A stretch of DNA of 64,000 nt from Colias croceus (Eukaryota > Arthropoda > Insecta > Lepidoptera > Pieridae). This document shows, in pieces, positions 38,318 to 50,700 of the stretch (position 1 is the first letter of the stretch; each line of letters starts with the position of its first letter). Both the position numbers and the translations under genes were made by a program. Location of the stretch: assembly GCF_905220415.1 (NCBI RefSeq), contig NC_059548.1, positions 5,024,501-5,088,500 on the forward strand, written 5' to 3'. The notes under the pieces are model-generated. The model was not told where the DNA came from, searched no databases, and saw only the letters and a program-made list of their open reading frames with translations.

Positions 38318-38480
38318 ATAGATAAACAAACAAACAAACAAAAATACTTTATTGTGCACCAGGACATAAAAATTACAAAAGCAAATGTACAAAAGAAGAT
38401 ATAGAAGATAATTTGAAAGTCATAAGGATAACCTCCTTATTTACAGCTCAAAGAACTTTTTATAATATCTGAATGTAACC
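38318..38480 (-). mobile_element. LINE 3' end, minus orientation
   Basis: (AAAC)n run, then 'aaaatactttattgtgcacc' (minus strand: GGTGCACAATAAAGTATTTT, a LINE 3' end with its own AATAAA) and an A-rich continuation. Related to the plus-strand tail at 15240-15385. Confidence 0.65.
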
Positions 38481-39131
38481 ACAGACTTACGCCATTCTAA
38501 AAAAAAACATGATAAAAATGGTGAGAGAATAAAAAAAAAATTGTGGGAAAAAAAACTACTCAAATAGAAAATGTAATAACTCTATACTGGGTAACCCTGG
38601 ACCCGATCTTTTAATCCTAATCCGAAGTCGCGTTTATCTCCCTTCTGTCAGTTTCCTCTTTTGTAGTGACCACAAATAAAAGCTTGGCTTTGTCGTATTG
38701 CAAATTGCATTCTGTTATGCTGTATTATCACAGAGTATTATGTTACATTTAGATATTCACATTGCATCATTATGACATTTTTTTTTCTAATGTATCAAGT
38801 GAAGAGTAAAGAGAACAATTACAATTTAATAACAACAAAACCTAGATATGGATGGATATAGTGCATTTTTTACAGAAACCACTTTTTGGTAGCCTGAAAA
38901 ATATACATGTAACATAATTTTCGATCGATCTTTTATCAATGGTAATAAGTACGTCTACGTGAAGGCAATGACCTATTATACTAGTAGACGCGGCATACGC
39001 CAACATCATTGCACTAAAAAACAGCGTAATTAATATATACCTACTTACTAACGCATTATCACCAATACAGTTGTTCTCTCTTTCACTCTCACGCACGAGA
39101 CATAATACATGTCTCACTCATGTACTAGAGT

Positions 39132-39590
39132 AAGATCCCAGAGCGATAAGACATAACTTATTTTCTAAAAGATGAAACTTTAAGTTCTCAGTAGTGTCTC
39201 ATGTACTTTGTATACCTGCGTGTTTGTGAAGTTTGCCCAGTGACACCTGGGCAGGTACCAGGTGAGAAAGGTGACTAAAAATAAGAGTTACTTTACTTAA
39301 ATTTAGATGGCTGATTTTTAGATATATTTTATAGAATATCATTCTCAAATGGTATCGCAAGTATCAGACACTTTTCATGGAACAAAACTTTTGTCAGACG
39401 CTTTAAAGCTCCACCAAAAATAAATAAACTTTACTTATTTTTTAATGTCTGATTTTTTAATATGTTATCAACATAACTATTACAAAATTATATTTAATCA
39501 GTCAGACAAATTGGAAAGACCAAAAATTTACTAAAAATTATTCGGCCGTGAGTACGAACGCGAGAGCATTATGCATGCGTTTCAGAGCGA
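39132..39590 (+). repeat. Foldback element, left arm
   Basis: Starts AAGATCCCAGAGCG. Matches the reverse complement of 40387-40850 almost base for base; I count only a handful of mismatches in the first 400 bp (for example gcgataag against gcggtaag, and cacctgggca against cacctgggaa). It ends in a CpG-rich module 'gtgagtacgaacgcgagagc'. Confidence 0.93.
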
Positions 39591-40386
39591 GTGAGACGTC
39601 CATATTATCACAATATACAGATACATACAGTAAGGAAACTTCATACAAAACGTCCGAAATGGCTCACGCGCACAAGCAAGCGTGTTTACGAGTATCCGGG
39701 TATTGAGGGGGATCGATAGTAGCGGGTGACACATCCACAGATTTGAATAACAAAGATACGTAGTATAGAAAAAAGTTTAAAGTGATGTCAATTCACATTA
39801 AATAAATATCGATTGTTTCAGTTTGTAGCCCTTTCAATAAATATATTTGTACATACCGTATCTGACTACAAGTTAGAAAGAGACTATTTTTAAATTTCTA
39901 TAGATATGGCAGCATGAGTTTCAAATTATGTTGACATATTTTCTCCCAAAATGATAGCTACACATAGTCACTATTAGCCTATTAGGAGTCCAGTCTGTTT
40001 AAAGATCGCATCTATTTTTTACGCAATCTAGAAGAGCACAAAAATCTAAAAAAATGGAAACCTTAAAAAATTTGTTTAAATTTATGTGCATAATTGCGTA
40101 AATATTAGGGAAGAAAAAGATAGATATTATATTTATTGTATTTTTATCGATACGTGACTTTACCACTTTGTCAAGCACTAAGCCTGTCACACTATTTTCT
40201 TTTTCATCCTAAAACAAAAAGGTGGAGGTTCTATGCTAAAAATTAATTTACAGAATATATGCAATAAATTATTTTAATTTTAATAATTATTAATTATTAC
40301 CTTAATGTTGAAATTCATTTTATTTGAAAAGAGATTCAGAAATATTTTAAGAAAGCAGTAAGTACTTTTTGGAATATTTACATTCT

Positions 40387-40850
40387 TCGTTCTGACACGC
40401 ATGCGCATAGTGCTTTCGCGTTCGTACTCACGGCTGAATATTTTTTGTTAGTGGATTTTTGGTCATTCCAATTTGTCTGACTGATTAAATATAATTTTGT
40501 AATAGTTATGTTGATAACATATTAAAAAATCAGACATTAAAAAATAAGTAAAGTTCATTTATTTTTGGTGGAGCTTTAAAGCGTCTGACAAAAGTTTTGG
40601 TCCATGAAAAGTGTCTGATACTTGCGATACCATTTGAGAATGATATTCTATAAAATATATCTAAAAATCAGCCATCTAAATTTAAGTAAAGTAACTCTTA
40701 TTTTTAGTCACCTTTCTCACCTGGTACCTTCCCAGGTGTCACTGGGCAAACTTCACAAACACGCAGGTATACAAAGTACATGAGACACTACTGAGAACTT
40801 AAAGTTTCATCTTTTAGAAAATAAGTTATGTCTTACCGCTCTGGGATCTT
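40387..40850 (-). repeat. Foldback element, right arm
   Basis: Reverse complement of 39132-39590, ending at GGGATCTT (40850). The inner end carries 'cgcgttcgtactcacggctg', matching the CpG-rich inner module of the left arm. Confidence 0.93.
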
Positions 40851-41028
40851 GGACTATACTTCGTAATAACAACTGCCGATTAAAATATAAAAAGAACGTC
40901 CAGCTACGACGCTGAATGGTGCGTGACTAAGTGAAACTCGGGCACTTAGCTGAGTTTTTTCTTGCCAAAATAGAGAGCGGGTAACGTATCTAGCTTTTTT
41001 ATATATCATAACGTGAAGGTATGTTTTT

Positions 41029-41722
41029 AGGGTTCCGTAGCCAAAATGGCAAAAACGGAACCCTTATAGTTTCGTCATGTCCGTCTGTCCGTCTGTCCGT
41101 CTGTCCGTCTGTCACAGCCGATTTACTCGGAAACTATAAGTACTACAGTGATGAAATTTGATGGGAATATGTGTTGTATGAACCGCTACAAAAATATGAC
41201 ACTAAATAGTAAAAAAAAGAATTGGGGGTGGGGCCCCCCATACATGTAACTGAGGGATTGAAATTTTTTTTTTCGATGTACATACCCGTGTGGGGTATCA
41301 ATGGAAAGGTCTTTTAAAATGATATAAAGTTTTCTAAAAAACATTTTTCTTAAAGTGAACGGTTTTTGAGATATCAGCTCTCAAAGTCGTAAAAAGTATG
41401 TCCCCCCCCCCTCTATTTTTATAACTACGGGGTATAAAATTCTAAAAAAAATAGAGGTGATGCATGCTAATTAACTCTTTCAACGATTTTTGGTTTGATC
41501 AAAGTATCTCTTATAGTTTTTGAGATAGGTTGATTTAACTGTAATTTTGGTTAAGTTATTGTGCTTACACTGAAAACGATGGCTGAACCTTATAAGATAG
41601 ATCAAAAAATATACTACAGTATTGTACACCTTTAAAAATCCGCGATGATATAAGTTTATTATATTTGCTGCTACGGAACCCTTTGTGCGCGAGCCCGACT
41701 CGCACTTGGCCGGTTTTTTAGG
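41029..41722 (+). mobile_element. 'GGGTTCCGTAGC' interspersed element
   Basis: Abundant lepidopteran repeat type: starts AGGGTTCCGTAGC, followed by (GTCC/GTCT)n at 41083-41112, a C-run at 41403-41411, an inverse of its start GCTACGGAACCCT at 41670-41682, and a conserved end 'cccgactcgcacttggccgg' plus a T-run. The short inverted ends lie at 41029 and 41682, with about 40 bp beyond the right one. No ORF. Transposon class uncertain. Confidence 0.8.
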
Positions 41723-41724
41723 TT

Positions 41725-44700
41725 GCTATTCAAGCTAAGCTATAGATAATAATAGTATGGTATAGCAATTAAGCTAATTCATAGCTATGCGATTCTGCTC
41801 TAAAGCTCTCTACATTCTAGTTAAAATAATACCCATTTTATAATACATGATAAATGTTTCATCACATTCCGTTTAGTCATTCAAATAATAATGAAAACAG
41901 GTAATTATCAAACGTACAAAGCTCAGGATAATAATTAATCTCTGTCTATTCGTCATTAGAATATTAGATGCATTTATGCAAACGCATTGTTAGGACATCG
42001 ATCTAAAGGGAAACTGGTCATGATATTCTCGTGTATCGCATAAATCCATTTAATCATCCAACTCGTTTATACATTTCTAGATATTTCGGAATATTCATAT
42101 GATTAGGTAGGTACTTGTTTATTTTTACTTGCGCGTCGTGTATCACAAAAACGCACTTAAAATATAATTTCCGCGTGGTCTTCAGTGTTGTCTTCTAGAC
42201 ACATTATTTTTTGCTTGACTTTTCCAAATCTAATTCAAGGGGCCGTGCACCATATTAGAAGCTGTATATTTCTTTTATGACATAACACACTTTTCTAAAA
42301 ATATTACAATATCTTGTGTTTTTATAAAAAAGTTTTACTGACCTACATTGTACTCGTTTTTAATAATTAAAATTTATACATCTTTTTCATTATACCTACA
42401 CTCTTCATGATAAATCTACATACTATTTTTCACTTAATTCTAAGCCATGTGAAGATATTCAAAGTATAGCATTGTAGTGGACAGCAGTTTCCTCTGTGTG
42501 TGACATAGCAAGGATTTAGAGCTTGCGTTGTACAACTGCATCAGCTATTAAATGTGTAGTGATATTTTTATTTTCTCTACTTACAAAATAATGGTACCCT
42601 ATTCTTGATTGAAACAAAAGGTGATTGAAAAAATTTATATTTCATTTTTTTGCGTGAGTTTTCAAGTTTATTAGAAGTTTAATATAGTACATTTTAAAGG
42701 AAAAGTAAAGTAAAAGACTAGAAGAAGTATGCTATCGCTTTTCTAACTGAATTGGCAGTAGTTTTTTGAGACTGTAATTTGCTCTTGCGTTGAATAAATT
42801 TTGCTTGACTCCAAGTTTTGTTTTTTTTGACCTTATTACCAACACATTACGTATACTTTTAACGAATCAGAAATATGCGTTTCTTTAATTAAATCGTGGA
42901 CCATGTACTAATAATATGATTGCACTTTATGATATATTTTCTATGTGTTAAATTTATAAGTCAGATAGTTTACAAGGGTTAAAAAATGTAATTTATATGT
43001 GCTCATCAAAATAGAACCATCTGGCTGGACGTTTAAGAAATGCGAACGCAAGCCTCCTCATTCCGCGGTAAGTAGCCTTAAGCCGTAGATCTCCTGAAAT
43101 CTCCAGAAATACCGTTTTTATACGTGCAGCCTGCCCAAAGAGAGCAACTTAAATTAAATGCATCAGGGATTTTTCCAGCGTCCCGAATTCGTCGTGTGAT
43201 AGAGTATTCAACGTGTTAAATTTTAATTTAGAAGCGCTATATGTGTGTGTGGCTTTGTGTGTCTTTCTGTCTATAAGTTATATAAAATAAAACATAGAAT
43301 GTTTAGAAATACCCATTTTAAATTATATAATTTAAGAACTACAATTATTTTCTAGTTTGTTTTTATGACAAATCTATTTAGAGAAGACTGAGAGCAAAAT
43401 TATTAATGCCTAGATGTATGTTTCCTTGCTACATAATGATATAAGTAGCCGTAATCAATTCTTAAAATACCTTATAAATAATATCCTGTGATTTAAAACT
43501 TATTCTAAGTTATAATATCTTCGAAATGTAAGCATTTTGAACTGTCACATGGTTTAGGCAAACCGCCAATTGGCTAATTTAGTCTCTAAAGTGGAATCTC
43601 ACTTAGGTACTTGTTATCCGTAGATATTATTGTAGAATGTGGTGTTTGAATTACTAAAAACATCAAAAGATAAATTACTCTAAAGAAAACTCTTTATTAT
43701 ATCCTTTTCCCAGTGAAATATGTTAAATAAAAACAACAGAAATATAACATTGAGATTGCGTTTATTTCCTAGAAATATACATTACAATAGAACGTCGTAT
43801 TCATAAGATAGATTTTTCCAAAACAAAAGACATTCAGTTAACTTAAGACATGTCGCATGTACGATGTATGTAGTAATGATACTAAGTACTTTTTAACAAT
43901 GCGCGGTTGGAATTTAGAAATCGGACTATTCTAGCATAGTAGCCATTCATAGTTATAGGTTTTTTGTAACTTTTCAATTTATCTATACATTACGGTTTTG
44001 AATAAGAAATAGATTTTGACTCAGTTTAAAGCGTTTGAGATTGAAAACATTCATTCATATAATATTATTGAAGATAAGATACCTAATAAAAAGTAACATG
44101 CATCTCACATATCAAAGGTACGAAAGCGAAATTTTATTCAACATCAAAGACCATGTACGCGTCGATTTATCCAACAACAGCATAAGAATTCCTCTTTATT
44201 GAAACGTGATCATAAAATTGCGTGAAATGGCCGACGAACGCAGAGGGTGGCGAGTAAACTTTTACCCGCGACCGTACTTATCCGATCTAAGCTTTCAAAT
44301 GGATTCTATTCTTCGTTCCTTGCGTATTTATCGAACGACTAGTTATCTTCGTAATAGTATTGGAGGAATGGTTGCCAAACAGAATGTTCGTAATTGTAGA
44401 AATTGTGTTTGTGTGTCAGCATAGGTTTGTGAGTAGGCTGTTGTAGAATTTATTTTCTATTGTTTAAGTTCTGTTAATTTTTATTTATTAACTTTACTAA
44501 CATCAATATTTATTTTTTTAAGGTCTTAGAGAAGCCTTAATATTGTTTATGAAAAATATAATTTTACACACACGTTTTATAAACACCTCGATGCCACAGT
44601 AAAAAAATAGTAGAATAACAATTATTAAGATTAAATTGTGCTATTCGTGAAAAAAAATATATCTATACAACCAACTTAGATACGCAACTTGTTATCTTTG

Positions 44701-47640
44701 TATCCATTGATTTATATAAAAGTATACTTATACATTTATTAGGTCTGTGTATCTCTGTTTCCGAAGAGAAAAATGATCCAATTATAATCCCAATATTTTC
44801 GTTGAACAAGAAAACGTCAGCATCGTTATCAACAAATCACTTGCTTTTAAGGAAAATGTATAACTGAAGATTCGCCGTAAATCTTTGTTCCTCTCAAAAC
44901 CTATTTACTTAAACAACAATAGTAAAAACAGTAACAATAGCGTTCTTTAAATTGGATCCGTTACATACAAACGAGACTTTGAGAAACAAAAATTAGGGAA
45001 AATCCCATAGCAGTTTTTTAACAACTGTCTAACTCAAGTTCGGGGAAAAATTAAAGAGTTGACAGTTTATAGCAACATTGAATTCGTAATGAACAGTTTT
45101 ATCGAGTTCTAATTATTAAAATTTATTTTAATTGATCAAACGAAGTTAATTGTTACGGATGAAATTATATACTTTCCGAGCTTTTGATCCGAAATTCGAG
45201 GCTGACAGAATTTATTTTTGTCAACTTGTAATAACGTTTTATTCCAAAATTCAAAGGGCACTGGACTTTAAGTATTGAGAACATTAATTAAAGTGAATAC
45301 TTAATACTTAACTATTATATAAACTAACGTTGTATCCGTGAAATCTCTTCACTCCAAACGGCTAGTTTTGTTTTAATTTCTTTCCAATAGATTGATCGTA
45401 ATAAATATGTATAAATGATAGTATTACGTATACCTTAAACTACATACTAGATACACTAAAGATTTATTCTTTAGCAATATATAAAAGCAAAGATAGAAAA
45501 CTATTACAAAATAAGACACTTTTAAGTACTTACGTTGAGGTACATAAGACTGCAAGCTTTCGTCAACAAATTGTAGATATAATATATACTTTACATGATG
45601 TGTACGAGGTTAATATGTTTTTTGATTATTATTGATATAATCAAATAAAACTTCGGATAAAAAATTTAAAACTGTATTTCACTATACTAATAGTTACAAT
45701 AACTCTATTACTCCTCTGCAATTTTCTTGCTTTCACATTACCATGAAAGCCTTGTCAAAACGTATATAAAATACAGAGATGCAAGTAAAAGCCATGTTAA
45801 CATTTTGTAAACACGCATAACAATACATACGGTAAGGGAACCAACAGAGCCACAATATAAAGTGTTCACACGTTCTCGCTTGCATAATTTATATAGACTG
45901 GGCTGTGGTCACAGTTGCGATAAACCGCTTCCGACAAAGGTTTTATATCTCAAACTGGGCGGCTTGGATAGCTCTAATTTATAACACCATTTTAAAGCGA
46001 TTTTTCAATTTCAAGTGAAACGTATAGCTCTATTTAGGTAGAAAATAGTTGTATTTCTAAAGCTTAATTGAAATTGATAAACATTGGGCTTCGAGCACTC
46101 GGATAAGAGATTAATTCTTAGTATTATCAGCTATATTTTATCGCCTGTTCTATTTTGTTCTTTTCGAAAGAGAAGGTTTTATAAATTACTTCCTTGCCTC
46201 ATCTGTGTCTGGTGTCTGGTCGAAATCCTCGTCATTATTTAAGGATTATGACACATTTGCAAACGCTGACAAAAATATTACGATGTAATTCAATGTTGCA
46301 TAATTGCATTGTCTATTCCTATATAGACTGCAATCGCATACATGGACACACTGTTTCCATATAAAACAAAGCATAAAACAATTGTGAATTTTAACTCTAA
46401 AGACTATAACTACAGAGGATATTCTTATCACTAAGACACTAAGGGTTCTTTTTCTCAATTCTTCCCTTCCTATAATCTAATTTTGCTACGTTACACATTT
46501 GCTCCCAAATTGGGATACAGCAATGATTGAAATTGACATCTGTAAGCTATTGCTGTTAGATCCTTAGTTTGTTTTATTCCTTAACAAAAAGTTTATTCCA
46601 TTAGGCCGGGTTCACCGTAAATTGTGCGTATAAAATGATATGACATTATACAATTTCGATGCTATTATAGAGTTGTTACCACCGAATGTTTATGCTTTAT
46701 TTTCCTAATTCCTTACACAGCAATGTCAAAAAATCAATTGGGTATTATTATAAGTTTTTAATTGGACATTTTAGAATAAATTTTAAAGTAACACCCACTT
46801 GTCTTAAACACGAATATATATTAAAGGCTCAAATAACACTTCATCCAACAAGCTCCTCCTCCTCCTCATCAACTCTAAATAAAAATAACCCATATTAGTA
46901 AAATAATATATAGTTTCTAATTATATAACTATACCTTCAGATATTCCTTGTTAGCATTAAAGTCTCAAACATTTTTCTTATAGCAAAAAGTAAAAAGAGT
47001 TAACATTTAATATAACAAATCGTAACATGCGGGCGCTACACAAAGCTTCATACAAATTCCGAATACACAATGGCGCTATCACTGGACAACGCGGATTCGG
47101 CTTTGTTCAATTTGTTTTGTTTGCAAAAAGTTCAGTACACAACTATACAAGCTGAGCGTAAGGAGAAAATATTACAGGTCTTTTGTATTTCAGGAAATTT
47201 GGACGGTTTAAGTTTTCGGCTGTGATATGTCTGTATCTTTTTTATAAGGGTATTTGTTTGGACTAACCAAAATCTAAACCTGAAAAATAGTTTTGTTTAT
47301 ATTTTAATAATATTGCTATTATGTTGACTTGACTTTTATTGATTAGCTTTTATTGTATTGGTTGTTATATCTATTGAAAGTGGTAGTGTACCTAGTGTTC
47401 GTCTAAACGTAACGATTCTTTATAAGTAGATAATTTAATATCGAATATCAAATTAACATATTTCTACATAAAAATAAATATTATGAAGTCGTCCTCCTAA
47501 CAAGCTTGTATCACAGATAATATAATACTATACTGCTACTTATATTTTACGATGATATTTGAGAGCGTTTGATGCGTTAGGTAATGGATTTTTCATAAGT
47601 AGAATGAATAGTCTGATACGTTTTATTGAACATGAGATTT
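41725..47640. other. Intronic sequence without recognised genes
   Basis: AT-rich. 43010-43210 and 45840-46010 are non-repetitive and GC-balanced and might be regulatory. An open frame at 44206-44424 (plus) and a 51-codon frame at 47071-47226 (plus) are the least random-looking, but neither has domain or splice support. Confidence 0.35.
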
Positions 47641-47654
47641 CCATTATAATATAA

Positions 47655-47790
47655 GTATAATGGTATTTTATATTGGTTATATAATTATCATCTTCTAATG
47701 GAACTTATGTAACTTTATATATAGCGTTCCATTAGAAGATATTAACATTTTAATAACATCTGTTAAATATATACCATTATGAATGAATTA
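47655..47790. repeat. Nested inverted repeat
   Basis: Inner arms ATCTTCTAATGGAAC (about 47690-47704) and GTTCCATTAGAAGAT (about 47725-47739), with outer arms ATAATGGTAT (47658-47667) and ATACCATTAT (about 47770-47780). Looks like the remains of a small MITE; no target duplication identified. Confidence 0.7.
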
Positions 47791-47799
47791 ACTACAGGT

Positions 47800-50700
47800 A
47801 CATATAATGGTGTTGATAGAAACATACATATAATTAAGCTATAAGTATAGCATAAGGCATATAAGAATTATTTTTTAATATAGAAATTTAACACAATAAC
47901 AATAAATTATAAACATAGGACCATTAACCCGGACATAATCTAATGATTTCCAATTTCTCACGACATGTTACTTCTTCCTTTTAGTAATGTTATGTCGTGT
48001 GTTGTGTTAAAGTTTGCTCGAATATCTAAAGAAACTTTGTTAATGTACATCCCTTATAGTTTGAGGGAACCTTAACGACGCCTTCACGACACAAGCATTA
48101 CTCAGCAAATCTATTAATATCGCAACCAATCAATCATGTATTTCAATTGAATGTTTTAAAAATATTTATACGAAACGACGACGACGCATACGAAAATTTT
48201 CTTGTTATTTTTGCCAAGTCATTATACACGAATTTAATAAGCTCATGGTAGTTAAGATATTTTTAAATCAAATTCGACTTTTTACAGTCTGAAAAAGTTA
48301 TGGTTTTTTTATGACTAGACCAAGTTTAATTATAATCCAATTAAAGTCGTTGGAAGATTACCAACTAATATTCAATTATTTAATTTAATTTCGATAAATT
48401 TCTAATATTGTAAGATCATTATTTATTATTGAGATTGATTATAGATACACATTAATACTTTGAATAAAGTATCATCATAAGTCATGATACCTACGCCATG
48501 ACAGACTACGCGCTTAACAGTTTTGAAAGTGATTTTATTCGTCGACAAAATTACGCACGCTCTTAAGTACTACATAACACGTGCACACGATAAAAGAGTA
48601 AGACATGGGGTACCTACCTCTTTGATCCCGAATAATAAAAAATCAATTGAATGAGTACCAAATTCCATACGTTTGGAATTCCATTTGGTGAAACATTGTT
48701 TGAAATAGTCTCAAGTATTAGTGGACCTTTTCTAAATCGAAAGATGTAATCGCATCTTTATTACAGCTTCGATTTCGGACAGGTACATTCAGCATGTAAT
48801 GAAATGAACTAGGAGTGCGGTGCAAGGAAATCACATCGGATTTTAGTACCTATTGAATTATATTGATTTTACGCTGTATGTTGTGAAAGTTTGATAAGAG
48901 CTTTATCAGACGAGCTTGTTTTATTATTCTGAAGTATAACTTAAAATAAACCTATATACCTAGTAATCGAATTTAAAATTATACGTCCTTTAATACAGTT
49001 TGTTCACTATAAAAGGGAATAAAAATAATCTTATAGACTTAGTTAAGTGCTATAAAATTCAAACAGTCTCTCGGACCATTCGATCGTTCTCTACGACTCA
49101 AATCAACCGTGCAAACGTGACTTGTAAAGGATATTTACTGCAAATTACTTTTTCCTTAGTTTCCTTTGAAGGACTTTCAATTGTTTATCACTTTATAAAG
49201 AAATGAAAGTAATAAATGTGAAGCGATGTGAAATAAAAATGGTAAGGTTTTTTTTTAATAATAAAAAGAAACTGTTCCATAGACAGAGAGACTGAAAATA
49301 TTATAAAGCCTGTATTGTTTTATTGTTTTTAATAGTTTTATGTTCGATGAGGATGCGCAAATATTTTAAATACATCCCACATTTTTTTTCCATTTCCAAA
49401 TAATCCCTTCAATCATCAATGTATTTTATTTTTTTTAAATTCCTATTAAATCTATGTACAATTTATTTTTTCTTTAGTAAATACGACAAATTTGAAGTGA
49501 AACTCCACTTTGAACCATCAAATATTCACAAAAGTTGTGGATGGAACGAACTCAGCGTTAAGTTGAAATCCTTTTGTTGCGTATTTAAACTTTGTTACTT
49601 TCTTTTACAGCGAGAATTGTTTTTATGTTTTTCTGTCTTGCTCTTTTTTAGTTTGAATTGTTGCTTTTTTAGAGTTAATAGAGTAACTATTTAAGTCTTG
49701 CTGTTTTGGCGAATAGCAATATCTAACTGCAAGGGAAGTAGATAAAATAGAGACAAGTTACTAACGCGATAATTATATGAAATTAAATGGTCAACAATCT
49801 AATTATAAATGCACATACACAGCGTCTTTGTCCATAAGTAATCCTTCAAAGAAATCCTTTGGTGGAAATAACGAAAAAACTTTTGTTAGATACCTAAGAT
49901 ACCTAAGCAATACTTAGAAAATTTGTTATATTCCTCCGGTTTCTTATTATCTCATTTATCATTTATATATTCTTCCACATAAAAGCCATACAAACAACAC
50001 TAGGGATATCTCGTAAGACAGGCAGAATAGTGCGTACAAATTTGGCACATTTATCAGCCCTGTTGCGGCCAGATACAGGCCCATTAATTTAGGACGCGAT
50101 TTATCTCGATTTCAAAGTAAACAATGAACGATAAAAAGGTGTTAATAGCCCTTGCTTCGAGGGATTCTGTTAACTTGACTCATTTATATAAAGCTTTCGT
50201 TGCCATAATAACTTAATACATATTAATTAATGTTGTAATTTTGTAAACACTTATTAAAAAACAATCTTTCCAATACGATGAAATTGTTAATAGCTAGTTT
50301 ATTCAACAAATCATAACAAACCTTGGTTATAATTTTCTGATAATAATTAGTTGTTATTATTCTGTTTTCTGTATTTCGCTGAATTTAATTCAATTTTGGC
50401 TATGATTAATTATTTTTCGATTATAATAATAATTTAACAACCTCAAAATTATTATTATAAATTAAATGAATCAAGTACAAACTGCAGGAGAACATTTTGT
50501 TATAGTGAAATACTTTATACTAAAATATTATTTTTATAGTGGTTCGTAAAGAATACAAAATAGGTAGAAGAGGATTTGATACTAGCGTTAAAACTTATAA
50601 TAACAAAATACCATCATTCATGTGAAAAATGTATTCCTATTTAATAATACAGTAGTTAAATGAACTAAATAACAAAGTTCCAAATGGATGTCCAAAATCT

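Larger units (their letters stand above)
39132..40850. mobile_element. Long-TIR foldback element, about 1.72 kb
   Basis: Two inverted arms of about 460 bp, roughly 98-99% identical by eye, enclose about 800 bp of AT-rich unique sequence (39591-40386) with no coding capacity beyond a weak 63-codon minus frame. No target duplication is obvious (the left flank ends 'actagagt', the right begins 'ggactata'). Candidates are a non-autonomous foldback/MULE-like DNA transposon or a local inverted duplication; the abrupt, matching outer ends favour a transposon. Transcription through this intron would give a very long RNA hairpin. Confidence 0.88.

Noticed and set aside
39132..40850. Polinton/Maverick element
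   Set aside because: Arms are long enough, but the element is far too short and has no polymerase, integrase or capsid genes, nor a 6-bp duplication.
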